Positions 1 to 8,838 of a stretch of DNA of 64,000 nt are shown here, piece after piece; position 1 is the stretch's first letter; each line of letters opens with the position of its first letter. Below the pieces are notes generated by a model. The model was not told where the DNA came from. It saw nothing but the letters and a program-made list of their open reading frames with translations, and ran no database searches. Made by a program: the position numbers and the translations under genes. The DNA lies in contig CAKOOO010000001.1 in the NCBI GenBank assembly GCA_934098665.1, positions 1-64,000 on the forward strand, written 5' to 3'. The stretch comes from an uncultured Bacilli bacterium. GTDB lineage: Bacteria > Bacillota_I > Bacilli_A > RF39 > UBA660.

Positions 1-152
1 TACATAAAAAGTTTACTTGCATTATCAAAAGAAATAGAACATAAATTTATTAATTCTTCCTCAGTAAAGTCACGAAAGCCATCTTCATTTAAAAACATCG
101 TATTATTTATTTTAATATTTGGATGAGCAATAATAAACTGTTCTTTTGTCAT
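1..152 (-). CDS. Partial hypothetical protein (N-terminal part)
   Basis: The reading frame opens at an ATG with a strong ribosome binding site (CTGGAGGTAAAA just upstream) and stays open for 50 codons to the window edge, so only the N-terminus is visible. It begins MTKEQFIIAHPN and includes FTEEELINLC. No family is recognised. It lies 26 bp downstream of the RsgI-like gene on the same strand and may be cotranscribed with it. Confidence 0.6.
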   Translation of the reverse strand, partial: MTKEQFIIAHPNIKINNTMFLNEDGFRDFTEEELINLCSISFDNASKLFM

Positions 153-178
153 TTTTACCTCCAGTTATTTAAAGTACA

Positions 179-1354
179 TTAATTTGTTCTTGCATTAAAT
201 AGCTCTCCAGTAGTAGCATCAATTACTACTGAATAAGATATGCTATTACATTCAGCAGCGAAACTATAAGTCATCTTTCCTTGATATGCTTCACTGTAAT
301 ATGCTTGTGGTTGAACTCTACAGTTTGATGTATCAGTTATATTAAAATAATTAATTCCAATTTGAATAGCTTCTTCACTAGTTATTTTTGGCTTAGGAAT
401 GTCTTCAACTTTTGTATCAACAATACTTCCAGTTACAGAGTCAATATATACATAATATTTTTTTAAGTCAGTATTTGCATGATATTTATAAAGTCTACAA
501 TATGATCCTCTTATATCATCTATTGGTTCTGCACCTGATGTTTTTGTAAACGCTGAATCAATACTTTTTACATAATTTTGGCCTATTTCAGTTGCTCTAT
601 TATTACCAATCATTTCTGGGTAATTAAAAGTATCATTAAATGCCTTATTACTATTATAAGTACACCAAGCACCACTTTTATCTTGTGCATTTGTAGGTCT
701 TCCTACACTTGGTTTTACTTTATTTTGTGAAATTGTATTATCATTTGGTTTATTATTTTTGTTTTCTTCTTTTATAGTATTTATTTTATCATAAATTTTC
801 TTAACCGAAGATGTAGCAATATCTTCGATATTAAGTTTAGGATTTTCATTTATAATGCTTTCTAAATATGCGGCTTTTCCCTCGCTAATATTATATTTAT
901 TAGCATTTTCTTTTGCCGTTTCGGTAATTTTAGGAATAATTAAATCATAAGTTATACTTTTGGTTTGAAAAGAATTATTAATAACACTTTTTAATTCTTC
1001 TTCATCTATATTTTCACTTGAAACAATTATGGTAGCATCCTCTAAAAGGTGTTTATTATTTAAATTAACAGATAAAATTTCAATTTCCTCTTCAAAAGTT
1101 TTTCCTTTAAAATCTTCATTTATTATTTCTTTAGCATCATCATTTAAGGCTATTACATTTATAACTTTTTTATCTTTATTAAGTTCTATTTTAATACTAG
1201 GATTTATATCTAAAGTTATAGTATATATAGCTACATCATCAAACTTTTCAATTGGCTGATTAGTATTTTCTTTTTTATTTAAAAGGAAAAAAAGAACAAC
1301 ACCTATAATTAAAATAACCAAAATACTTACCCCTATAATTATTTTCTTTTTCAC
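179..1354 (-). CDS. RsgI-like membrane protein with C-terminal PepSY-like region
   Basis: This is a single-pass membrane protein. A short basic cytoplasmic N-terminus is followed by a membrane segment (about residues 5-26) and an extracellular domain containing TLDINPSIKIELNKDKKV. That is the signature of the RsgI middle domain, which in clostridial anti-sigma-I factors self-cleaves at an Asn-Pro bond; the NP pair is at about residues 51-52. A Lys/Asn-rich linker leads to a C-terminal region with PepSY-like repeats (SEEAIQIGINYF, then VVIDATTGEL). The N-terminal anti-sigma domain of true RsgI is absent, as is a neighbouring sigI. An upstream GTG at 1363 forms part of the AGGTGAG ribosome binding site, so the next GTG, at 1354, is the better start. 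The function is not known; signal sensing or surface anchoring is inference. Confidence 0.65.
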   Translation of the reverse strand: MKKKIIIGVSILVILIIGVVLFFLLNKKENTNQPIEKFDDVAIYTITLDINPSIKIELNKDKKVINVIALNDDAKEIINEDFKGKTFEEEIEILSVNLNNKHLLEDATIIVSSENIDEEELKSVINNSFQTKSITYDLIIPKITETAKENANKYNISEGKAAYLESIINENPKLNIEDIATSSVKKIYDKINTIKEENKNNKPNDNTISQNKVKPSVGRPTNAQDKSGAWCTYNSNKAFNDTFNYPEMIGNNRATEIGQNYVKSIDSAFTKTSGAEPIDDIRGSYCRLYKYHANTDLKKYYVYIDSVTGSIVDTKVEDIPKPKITSEEAIQIGINYFNITDTSNCRVQPQAYYSEAYQGKMTYSFAAECNSISYSVVIDATTGELFNARTN

Positions 1355-1433
1355 TAATCTCACCTACTATATAATTATAATTGATTATTTTATATAAATA
1401 TATCTTTTTTAAAAAGTTTACAGTTTGATTTAC

Positions 1434-1471
1434 ACTATACAATTTTCAGTGATTTTACTATACAATTTTCA
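1434..1471. repeat. 15-bp direct repeat
   Basis: ACTATACAATTTTCA occurs at 1434-1448 and again at 1457-1471, a 23-bp period. It lies between the XRE gene terminator and the RsgI-like gene. It could be an operator pair for the adjacent regulator, but this is inference from position only. Confidence 0.5.
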
Positions 1472-1474
1472 AGA

Positions 1475-1496
1475 AAATAAAAAGGCACAAAGCCTT
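1475..1496 (-). terminator. Terminator of the XRE regulator gene
   Basis: On the minus strand, an AAGGC/GCCTT stem with a five-base loop is followed by TTTTATTTT. It overlaps the stop codon of the XRE gene. Confidence 0.6.
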
Positions 1497-2064
1497 AATC
1501 ATTTAAAATGTTGCAAGAACCATTATGGTCATTAAAATAATCCTCAATGTGGGCAAGCATAACATTTACATCATCATATTTTGAAATATCAATATGATTT
1601 GCTATAAAAGCATCACCACCAGTATTAATCACTTGATAATTTTTATTATATTCAATTTCATAAACATAATTTTCATTATCTAAAGTGCACTCAATTTTTG
1701 ATTTACCAATAATTTTTCTATCACCATAATTTGAAACTCTAAAGAAAATAAAAGTAAATACTATAAAAATAAAAAATACAGCAAATATAGTTCCTAAAAT
1801 TTTTAAAAGTTTTATTGTAATGCTCGCCAAACGTTCTGTATTGCTTACCTTTTCTACTAAAATATTATTTATATCATTCGCGGTAAGTTCATCAAGAGAA
1901 ACATTAAATATCTTAGATAAAGTCTTTGCCTCTATTATATCTGGATATGTTTCTGAAAGTTCCCATTTAGAAATAGTTTGTCTTGTAACACCTACTTTTT
2001 CCGCTAAATCTTCTTGTGAAAGATTTTGTTTTTTTCTTAAACTTGCTATTTTTTCTCCTATCAT
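1495..2064 (-). CDS. XRE-family transcriptional regulator with C-terminal membrane anchor
   Basis: The N-terminal helix-turn-helix (about residues 1-65) has the classic XRE pattern: SLRKKQNLSQEDLAEKVGVT, then RQTISKWELSETYPDI. A single hydrophobic helix follows (about 100-125), then a short extracellular tail with two cysteines. The family includes membrane-tethered regulators whose outer domain may sense signals, but the ligand is unknown. The start at 2064 is preferred over an upstream in-frame ATG because AAAGGAG lies six bases before it. A terminator follows directly. The gene lies 141 bp upstream of the RsgI-like gene on the same strand and may regulate it (inference). Confidence 0.85.
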   Translation of the reverse strand: MIGEKIASLRKKQNLSQEDLAEKVGVTRQTISKWELSETYPDIIEAKTLSKIFNVSLDELTANDINNILVEKVSNTERLASITIKLLKILGTIFAVFFIFIVFTFIFFRVSNYGDRKIIGKSKIECTLDNENYVYEIEYNKNYQVINTGGDAFIANHIDISKYDDVNVMLAHIEDYFNDHNGSCNILND

Positions 2065-2151
2065 TTTTTCTCCTTTCACAAAAAATGTTATCAATTATAT
2101 CCTATTATTTCTACCAATTTTAACTGGAAAACACGCAAATTTTATTAACAT

Positions 2152-2484
2152 TTACTTTTTATTAACTATTTTTTCTAAAAATATTTTTCTAGTAAAACCG
2201 CCTCTTTTTAATCTTTTTTCATCCGCTACTTTTTCTACTTCATTTATATTTTCACCATAAAATTCTGATATTGATTTTAAAATTTCATAAACATCAGCGC
2301 ATTCATTTAAAATATCTTCTTTTGAAGTAGCATTAATAAGTTCATTACACTCTTCAAAAAGTTTTTGATATAAAGCATCTTTATATTCATCATTTGAAAG
2401 AACCCTTGTAATAGGAACTTCATTATCATTTTCAATAATTTTTGGTATATTATCTCTTACTAACTTATTATATATTTTCTCCAT
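2152..2484 (-). CDS. MazG-like (phosphoribosyl-ATP pyrophosphohydrolase-like) NTP pyrophosphohydrolase
   Basis: This 110-residue all-alpha protein begins EKIYNKLVRDNIPKIIENDN, the hallmark of the COG4997-type MazG-like group. The acidic helices carry the metal-binding pattern (FEECNELINA, then ILNECADVYEILKSI). Such enzymes hydrolyse nucleoside triphosphates to monophosphates and pyrophosphate, probably for pool cleaning; the substrate cannot be told from sequence. ATG 2484 is chosen because AAGGAG precedes it, which excludes a 13-residue upstream extension. Confidence 0.8.
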   Translation of the reverse strand: MEKIYNKLVRDNIPKIIENDNEVPITRVLSNDEYKDALYQKLFEECNELINATSKEDILNECADVYEILKSISEFYGENINEVEKVADEKRLKRGGFTRKIFLEKIVNKK

Positions 2485-2524
2485 AAATCTCCTTAAGTAT
2501 ATAATTAAAATAACATAATACATG

Positions 2525-2549
2525 AAAAAAATCTAGGAAAACCTAGACT
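2525..2549 (-). terminator. Rho-independent terminator of pnp
   Basis: A six-base-pair stem (TCTAGG/CCTAGA) with an AAAA loop is followed on the minus strand by seven T. It sits just past the pnp stop codon. Confidence 0.8.
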
Positions 2550-2554
2550 TTTAA

Positions 2555-4756
2555 CTATTTTTTACTTTTGCCAAATAAGCCTTTTTTAGTTTTAGTTTCT
2601 TTTTTAGGTTTTTCTAAAGATGTATCTTCTGATTTTGGAAGTGCTTCTTTTCTTGAAAGATTTAATCTTCCTTTGTTATCATAACCAAGTGATTTAACAA
2701 TTATTTCATCACCTACAGAAACTACATCAGATGTTTTTTCTACTCTTTTTGTGTCAAGTTGAGAAACGTGTACTAGTCCTTCACAACCAGGCCAAAGTTC
2801 AACAAATGCACCAAAATCTTCAACTTTAACTACTTTTGCATTATATATTTTCCCTGTTTCAACTTCTTTAGTTATATTTTCTATCATAGATTTTGTTTTT
2901 TCAATTACTTCTTTATCCATATGATAAATAATTACTTTTCCATCATCATCTATATCAACTTTAACAGCATCTTTATCATTAACACTTTTTACATTTGATG
3001 ATTCTAAAATAATTTTAGTAATCATTTCTCCACCTTTACCGATAACATCTTTAATCTTATCTGGATTAATCATGAAACTTTCAACTTTTGGAGCATATTT
3101 AGATAGTTCTTTTCTTGGACTTTCTATAGCAGTTGCCATTACATCAAGAATTTTCATTCTAGCTTTCTTTGCTTCCTCAAGAGCCTCTTTTAGAATTGCT
3201 TTAGTAACTCCCTTAATTTTAATATCCATTTGAAGTGCTGTAATACCTTCTTTTGTACCCGCAACTTTAAAGTCCATATCTCCCATATGATCCTCAAGGC
3301 CTTGAATATCAGTTAAGATAGTATATTTTTTACCATTAGATATTAGTCCCATTGCTATACCTGCAACTGGCGCTTTAATTGGAACGCCCGCAGCCATTAA
3401 TGATAAACATCCAGCACATATTGTAGCTTGTGATGATGAACCATTACTTTCTAGTACTTCAGAAACAACTCTAACTGTATAAGGAAATTCTTCTTCTGAA
3501 GGAATAACTTGAGCAAGAGCTCTTTCTCCTAAAGCACCATGACCTATTTCTCTTCTTCCTGGAGAACCATATCTTCCTATTTCACCAACACAGAAGTTAG
3601 GGAAATTATAATGAAGCATAAATCTTTTTGTATCTTCAATACCAAGTCCGTCAAGAATTTGATGATCTGAAAGTGGTCCAAGTGTAGTTGTAGCAAGGAC
3701 TTGAGTTTCTCCTCTTTGGAATAGCCCTGAACCATGTGTACGAGGAAGAAGGTCAATTTCTGCTTCAAGAGGTCTAATTTCATCCATCTTTCTACCATCT
3801 GGTCTAATGTGTTTTTCAATAATTAATCTTCTTACTTCATTTCCTTCAATTAAACCAACTACTTTAGATACATCTTTCATCTTGCTAGCAAAATCTTCAT
3901 CTTCAGCATAAACTTCTTCGAAATGAGCGATAGTATTTGCTTTAACTTCGTCAATTTTTGCATATTTTTCAAGTTTTTCTTTTATTTGAATTGCTGAAAG
4001 CATATCATCAGTTGCATACTCTCTAACAGCTTTTTCAACTTCAGCATCAATTGTTGCAGGTTCAAGTACAACTTTTTCTTTACCTATTTCACTAATAATT
4101 TCATTTTGAAAATCACACAATGTTTTAATATTTTCATGAGCAAACATTAATGCCTCAAGCATAGTTTTTTCTGCAAGTTCTTTACATCCAGCTTCAACCA
4201 TACATATTGCATCATGAGTTCCTGCTACAGTTAATGCAAGTTTACTTTTTTCAGCGTCTATAGTAGTTGGATTAATAATAAACTTACCTTTTTCATCCAT
4301 ACCTACCATAACACCTGCTACAGGGCCATCAAATGGAATATCTGATATTCCTAAACATAATGATGAACCAAACATTGCAGCCATTTCTGGACTATTATCT
4401 TGATCTACAGAAAGAACTGTATTAATAACTTGTATTTCATTACGTAAGTTTTCATCAAACATAGGTCTAATTGGTCTATCAATTAGTCTTGCTGCAAGAG
4501 TTGCTGAATCTGTAGGTCTACCCTCTCTTTTAATAAATCCACCAGGAATTTTACCTACTGAATATAGTTTTTCCTGATATAATACTTGAAGTGGAAAGAA
4601 ATCTTGAGTAACTGGAGTTTTACCCATCACACATACAGAAAGTACAACAGTATCGCCATATCTAACTAGTACAGAACCATTAGTTTGCTTAGCAAGCTGA
4701 CCAGTTTCAACAATTAAATCTCTTCCCAAAAAATTTAATTTAAATTCTTTTTTCAT
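2555..4756 (-). CDS. pnp: Polyribonucleotide nucleotidyltransferase (PNPase)
   Basis: PNPase degrades RNA 3' to 5' phosphorolytically in the cytoplasm and takes part in mRNA turnover. The 733 residues match the family length and order: two RNase PH-like domains, with GGFIKREGRPTDSATLAARL in the first and the GRREIGHGALGERAL catalytic region in the second. A KH domain (VIGKGGEMITKII), an S1 domain (GAFVELWPGCEGLVHVSQL) and a Lys-rich tail follow. ATG 4756 is preferred because AAAGGTGGT precedes it; the upstream extension is not supported. It lies directly behind rpsO with its own terminator, the standard rpsO-pnp arrangement. Confidence 0.97.
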   Translation of the reverse strand: MKKEFKLNFLGRDLIVETGQLAKQTNGSVLVRYGDTVVLSVCVMGKTPVTQDFFPLQVLYQEKLYSVGKIPGGFIKREGRPTDSATLAARLIDRPIRPMFDENLRNEIQVINTVLSVDQDNSPEMAAMFGSSLCLGISDIPFDGPVAGVMVGMDEKGKFIINPTTIDAEKSKLALTVAGTHDAICMVEAGCKELAEKTMLEALMFAHENIKTLCDFQNEIISEIGKEKVVLEPATIDAEVEKAVREYATDDMLSAIQIKEKLEKYAKIDEVKANTIAHFEEVYAEDEDFASKMKDVSKVVGLIEGNEVRRLIIEKHIRPDGRKMDEIRPLEAEIDLLPRTHGSGLFQRGETQVLATTTLGPLSDHQILDGLGIEDTKRFMLHYNFPNFCVGEIGRYGSPGRREIGHGALGERALAQVIPSEEEFPYTVRVVSEVLESNGSSSQATICAGCLSLMAAGVPIKAPVAGIAMGLISNGKKYTILTDIQGLEDHMGDMDFKVAGTKEGITALQMDIKIKGVTKAILKEALEEAKKARMKILDVMATAIESPRKELSKYAPKVESFMINPDKIKDVIGKGGEMITKIILESSNVKSVNDKDAVKVDIDDDGKVIIYHMDKEVIEKTKSMIENITKEVETGKIYNAKVVKVEDFGAFVELWPGCEGLVHVSQLDTKRVEKTSDVVSVGDEIIVKSLGYDNKGRLNLSRKEALPKSEDTSLEKPKKETKTKKGLFGKSKK

Positions 4757-4774
4757 TTTTACCACCTTTCTTAC

Positions 4775-4803
4775 TAAAAAAAAGAACACTAAAAAATTTA
4801 GTG
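4775..4803 (-). terminator. Terminator between rpsO and pnp
   Basis: On the minus strand, CACTAAA/TTTAGTG forms a seven-base-pair stem, followed by TTC and a run of T. It lies immediately after rpsO and probably attenuates read-through into pnp. Confidence 0.75.
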
Positions 4804-4804
4804 C

Positions 4805-5071
4805 CTATTTTCTTAAATTTAATTTTTTAATTACTTCACGATAACTTTTAACATCGTTATTTTTTAAATATTCAAGTAATTTTTTTCTTCTTCCAACTTT
4901 AATTAAAAGTCCTCTTTTAGAATGAAAATCATGTTTATGTTCTTTTAAATGTTCAGTTAAAGTATTAATTTCTTTAGTTAATATAGCTATTTGAACTTCA
5001 GCAGAACCACAGTCTTTTTCATTTTTAGCAAATTCCTTAATGGTTTTTGCTTTTTCTTCTTTTTTAAGCAT
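4805..5071 (-). CDS. rpsO: 30S ribosomal protein S15
   Basis: S15 binds 16S rRNA early in assembly of the small-subunit platform. The 88 residues match the family length, with the conserved EVQIAILTKEINTLTEHLKE, DFHSKRGLL and GRRKKLLEYLK segments. AAAGGAGG precedes the ATG. The next gene downstream is pnp. The leader upstream can fold and may carry autoregulation. Confidence 0.97.
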   Translation of the reverse strand: MLKKEEKAKTIKEFAKNEKDCGSAEVQIAILTKEINTLTEHLKEHKHDFHSKRGLLIKVGRRKKLLEYLKNNDVKSYREVIKKLNLRK

Positions 5072-5079
5072 TTTTTCCT

Positions 5080-5140
5080 CCTTTATATAATCGGTTTAAA
5101 CATAGTATGAATCTTGGAAAACAAGTTCAAACCAAGTGAA
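5080..5140 (-). promoter_or_regulatory. Possible structured rpsO leader
   Basis: Upstream of rpsO, CTTGG (5132-5136 on minus) can pair with CCAAG (5113-5117). The overlapping GGTTTGAAC (5125-5133) can instead pair with GTTTAAACC (5093-5101), just before the ribosome binding site. Mutually exclusive or pseudoknotted pairings fit the S15 autoregulatory leaders known in bacteria. The exact class is not recognised. Confidence 0.35.
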
Positions 5141-5200
5141 AACTTATGAATTAATTATATACAATTTTTTTAAGTATTGCAAGTCATTTTAACTATTTTT

Positions 5201-5490
5201 TTAATTAAATTTATATAGTTTCGCAGTTTTTTTACCTTCGAAAACTTCATATTTGATTATATCACTAATTATACCTAAATTAATTAATTTTTTTCGAAAG
5301 TTTCGACGTTCTAATTTTGTTTCTAAAACAGTCTCATATACTTTTTGAAGTTCAGGAAATGTAAATAAACTTTTTTAAAATATTTAATGAATAATCAATT
5401 ATTTCATTATGGTCATAAGCAAGCGTAGGAATATTTTTTATAGAAAAATACTCTGCATTTGGGGTTTTAAGTGTATTTTTGACACATATT
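5201..5490 (-). pseudogene. Remnant of a Nudix/NrtR-type protein (C-terminal domain, frameshifted)
   Basis: The minus strand first encodes IPTLAYDHNEIIDYSLNILK. It then shifts frame at an A-run and continues FTFPELQKVYETVL, LERRNFRKKL and GKKTAKLYKFN before a stop. This is the end of a Nudix hydrolase domain plus the winged-helix tail typical of NrtR-like and ADP-ribose-pyrophosphatase-like proteins. About 16 residues are missing at the joint, and the whole Nudix box is absent because pbpB ends only 14 bp upstream. It is a leftover of a deleted gene. The 5072-5503 gap holds only this and the rpsO leader. Confidence 0.75.
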
Positions 5491-5503
5491 AATAAAATTG
5501 ACG

Positions 5504-7612
5504 TTAAGTCATTTCCTGATTTAAAGTAATATTTAAAATACTATCAATATTTAACGATGTGCCTTCACTTATGGAACTACTTTCTACATAACCATAACCT
5601 TCATAAGTAAGATTTAAATGAGCTAAACTAGCATAGGTTTTTACATCTATTAAACTCCATCCCGTAATACTTGGCATAATATAATCATCTTTATTCGTAA
5701 CTAAAAACACTTTATCACCTTTAACAATTTTTGTATTTTTCGAAGGGTACTGATTTACAACATATTTTCCACTTCCTAAAAGAATAACATTTGCTCCATT
5801 ATTTTCTAAAGTATTTTTAACATCCTGGGTCTTTTTAGATTTATAGTTTTCCATTATAATAATTTTGTCATCATAAGTATTTGTGCTACTTGTTAAATTT
5901 GCATAACTTGCTATTTCATCTATTGCCTTTGTAACGCTTCTTGCAAATGTTCCTTGAGTAGCCTCAATTTTCTTTACAGCGGCATAAACAATGTATTTAG
6001 GATTTTCGCTTGGAAAAAAACCTGCTACGGAATAAATTTGGTCATAGATGCCACTTAAATATCCACCTCCACTAGGATTAGGTATTTGAGCAGTTCCTGT
6101 TTTCATTGATAAATTAACTGTTTTTGGTTGCCATACTTTTGTAAGTCCATCATAGTTAGCAGTATACATAAGACTTTTTAATTTTTCAGCAGTTTCACTT
6201 TTAATAGTTCTTCCTAGTTCTTCTTTCGAAGATGTATAAACATTTTTACCATTTTCATCAACTATTTTCTCTATAACATAAGGTTTAAGCATTACTCCAT
6301 CATTTGTAATCATAGTAAGTGCCTGAAGCATTTGTATTGGTGTTACAGTAATTCCTCCTTGACCAAAAGATGCAGTGGCAACTTCACTTTCATATTTAAA
6401 TTTATTAGTTCCAGAAAGTTCTGCGGAAAGTGTTATACCAGTTTTCTTACCAAAACCAAACTTGTTATAATAATTTAAAAGTTTTTCTCTACCTAAATTT
6501 TTTGCAAGTAAGGAAGCCGCAACATTTGATGAATATGCAAAACCTTTATCAAATGTTATTTCACCCCAACCTACTTTATTAAAATCAGATATTGTTACAT
6601 CCGCTACTTCTATAGAACCTGATTTATATGTATCATCACCATTATAAAAACCATCTTCAATAGCACTAGCCCATGAAAATATTTTCATTGTGGAACCTGG
6701 TTCATACGTATATGAAACAAGTGGATTTAAATAGTTAGTAAGTGTGTTTAAATCATTTGGATTAAATGTAGGATATGTACTTGAGGCCACTATAGCACCC
6801 GTATGAGCATCCATAATTGTAAATACTTCAAATTCAAAGTTTGCAGTATTTTTTAAATCATTTACAGCATTTTCTACAATAAGCTGAATATTACTATCAA
6901 TTGTAAGATATATATCATCACCACTTTTAGCACTTTCTTCATAATAAGGTCTATTTGGAAGCATATAACCTTTTGCATCTTGTTCATAAGTAATTGACCC
7001 GTTTATTCCTGACAAAATATCATCATAATAACTTTCAATGCCAAGTTCGCCTTTTATAGAACCATCATCATGAGTTTTAGCATATCCTACGAGGTATGAT
7101 GCAAAACTACCCATTTTATAATATCTTTGAGTGCTTTCAATAAAATCTATTCCTGGCAGCTCTAAATCATCAATTTTCTTTTTAACAATTTCAGTTAAAT
7201 TTCTACCTTTTTTACCAAACTCTACTTGATAAGCATCTTTATTTAAATACTTTAAAATTTCACTTTCATCCATATCAAGTATTGGAGCAAGTGCTTTAGC
7301 GGTAAGTTCTTTATCTACAACATGTTGAGGATTTTTTTCATCAACCGTTCTTTTTGGTTCAAGATATGCAATTAATGTATAAGAATTAACACTTATTGCA
7401 AGAGCATCGCCCGAAGAATCATAAATATTACCCCTTTTTGCATATAAGGTTTTTTTAACTGTATTTCGTGAGGAAGCAAAACTTTTTAAATTTATTCCAT
7501 CAACTTTTGATGTCATGGATACGTATAAAAGCCTTGCTATTGCAAGGCATAGTAAAATAGCTACCATAAAAAGAACAAATTTATTAGGTTTTACAGTAAC
7601 TCTTTTTTTCAT
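5504..7612 (-). CDS. pbpB: Penicillin-binding protein 2B/FtsI-type division transpeptidase with PASTA-like tail
   Basis: This enzyme cross-links septal peptidoglycan outside the membrane. An N-terminal membrane helix (about 12-32) is followed by the dimerisation domain (RGNIYDSSGDALA). The transpeptidase domain carries the active-site motifs S307-T-M-K310 (EPGSTMK), S361-S-N363 and K504-T-G506. Two C-terminal PASTA-like repeats follow, at about 585-640 and 645-700. It is 702 residues long. It lies directly after ftsL in the mraZ-rsmH-ftsL-pbpB order typical of Bacilli, so septal function is well supported. A Nudix gene remnant follows instead of the usual mraY/spoVD genes. Confidence 0.95.
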   Translation of the reverse strand: MKKRVTVKPNKFVLFMVAILLCLAIARLLYVSMTSKVDGINLKSFASSRNTVKKTLYAKRGNIYDSSGDALAISVNSYTLIAYLEPKRTVDEKNPQHVVDKELTAKALAPILDMDESEILKYLNKDAYQVEFGKKGRNLTEIVKKKIDDLELPGIDFIESTQRYYKMGSFASYLVGYAKTHDDGSIKGELGIESYYDDILSGINGSITYEQDAKGYMLPNRPYYEESAKSGDDIYLTIDSNIQLIVENAVNDLKNTANFEFEVFTIMDAHTGAIVASSTYPTFNPNDLNTLTNYLNPLVSYTYEPGSTMKIFSWASAIEDGFYNGDDTYKSGSIEVADVTISDFNKVGWGEITFDKGFAYSSNVAASLLAKNLGREKLLNYYNKFGFGKKTGITLSAELSGTNKFKYESEVATASFGQGGITVTPIQMLQALTMITNDGVMLKPYVIEKIVDENGKNVYTSSKEELGRTIKSETAEKLKSLMYTANYDGLTKVWQPKTVNLSMKTGTAQIPNPSGGGYLSGIYDQIYSVAGFFPSENPKYIVYAAVKKIEATQGTFARSVTKAIDEIASYANLTSSTNTYDDKIIIMENYKSKKTQDVKNTLENNGANVILLGSGKYVVNQYPSKNTKIVKGDKVFLVTNKDDYIMPSITGWSLIDVKTYASLAHLNLTYEGYGYVESSSISEGTSLNIDSILNITLNQEMT

Positions 7613-7613
7613 T

Positions 7614-7907
7614 TTATTTTACTTGGATGATACTTGAATTATCATAAGAAAGACCATATTCTTTTGCTACATTAAATATATTATCAAGTGATGCAAGTTC
7701 ATCAATTTGCATAGATAAGCTTTCGTTTTCTTCCTCTTGAGAATTAATATTTTTTTTAAGTTTTTCAACATCAATATTTGTTTTAGTAACTAAACTTGAT
7801 GTATATACATTTAAAATAGGAATTAGGCAAAGCAAAAGAATTATTATGAAGTACATAAATTTTTCACCTTTTAAAAGTTTTAGTCTTTTTTCTTTTTTCT
7901 TTCTCAT
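7614..7907 (-). CDS. ftsL: Cell division protein FtsL-like
   Basis: This is a 97-residue bitopic protein with a basic N-terminus (MRKKKEKRLKLLK), one membrane helix (about 18-38) and an extracellular heptad-like coiled coil (VEKLKKNINSQEEENESLSM). It then has the short conserved-looking end IFNVAKEYGLSY. Sequence identity in FtsL is low, so the call rests on topology, size and position between rsmH and pbpB. FtsL forms a complex with DivIC/FtsB and the septal PBP. AAAGGATATAAG precedes the ATG, and it overlaps the end of rsmH almost completely. Confidence 0.85.
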   Translation of the reverse strand: MRKKKEKRLKLLKGEKFMYFIIILLLCLIPILNVYTSSLVTKTNIDVEKLKKNINSQEEENESLSMQIDELASLDNIFNVAKEYGLSYDNSSIIQVK

Positions 7908-7908
7908 C

Positions 7909-8838
7909 TTATATCCTTTCTACTATTCTAAGTTTTGCACTATGACTTCGTGAATTTTCCTTAAGTTCATTTTCACTTGGAAGTATAGGCTTTTTATTTA
8001 TTAATTTAATTTTTGGCTTATATTCATCTGGAATATCTATCATGCCTTTTAATATTTCATTAGTTTCACTATTTTCTTTGAAAATATTTTTAGTTATTCT
8101 ATCCTCTAAAGAGTGAAATGTTATAACACATATTCTTCCCCCCTTAGAAAGCATATCAATGGCATCAGGAAGAGCTTTTTTCAGTGCTTCAAGTTCACCA
8201 TTAACTTCAATTCTAATTGCTTGAAAAATATTTCTTTCTGGATGATTTTTATAAAAATAATTTGCACCAACACTTTCTTTAATTATTTCAACAAGTTCAA
8301 ATGTTGTTTCAATAGCTTTAACTTTTCTTTTTTGACATATCTTATCCGCTATAACTTTTGATAATTTTTCTTCGCCATAGTTATAAAATATTTGTGTAAG
8401 CATTTCTTTAGAATAGTTATTAACTACATCTTTTGCATTTAACTTACCATTTAAATCCATTCGCATATCAAGTGGTGCATCTAACATAAAAGAAAACCCC
8501 CTTTTTACCTCATCGATCTGTGGTGAAGAAAACCCTAAATCAAATAAGAAACCATCAACTTTGTTTACACCTATATTATTAAGCGTTTTCTTTAAATTTT
8601 TAAAGTTTTCTTTGAAAATTGAAAAGTTATCACCAATAGATGAAAGCACTTTACTTGAATAAGCTATCGCATTTTCATCCTCATCGAAGGCAAATAGTTT
8701 TCCCTTTTTATTTTTTTCTAGAATAGCCCTAGAATGCCCGGCATAGCCAAGTGTACAGTCGACATATATTTTACCATCTTCAATATTTAAGCCCTCAATA
8801 GCTTCATTTAATAAAACACTATAATGTATCTTTTTCAT
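7909..8838 (-). CDS. rsmH: 16S rRNA (cytosine-1402-N4) methyltransferase
   Basis: RsmH uses S-adenosylmethionine to methylate C1402 in the ribosomal P site. The family motifs are clear: YSVLLNEAIEGL at the start, DCTLGYAGHSRAIL for SAM binding, GFLFDLGFSSPQID, the RGFSFMLDAPLDMRMD segment and ICVITFHSLEDRI. The end NSRSHSAKLRIVE is also diagnostic. At 309 residues it has the usual length. ATG 8838 follows GCGGAGAA and overlaps the mraZ end, so the two are translationally coupled. Confidence 0.97.
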   Translation of the reverse strand: MKKIHYSVLLNEAIEGLNIEDGKIYVDCTLGYAGHSRAILEKNKKGKLFAFDEDENAIAYSSKVLSSIGDNFSIFKENFKNLKKTLNNIGVNKVDGFLFDLGFSSPQIDEVKRGFSFMLDAPLDMRMDLNGKLNAKDVVNNYSKEMLTQIFYNYGEEKLSKVIADKICQKRKVKAIETTFELVEIIKESVGANYFYKNHPERNIFQAIRIEVNGELEALKKALPDAIDMLSKGGRICVITFHSLEDRITKNIFKENSETNEILKGMIDIPDEYKPKIKLINKKPILPSENELKENSRSHSAKLRIVERI

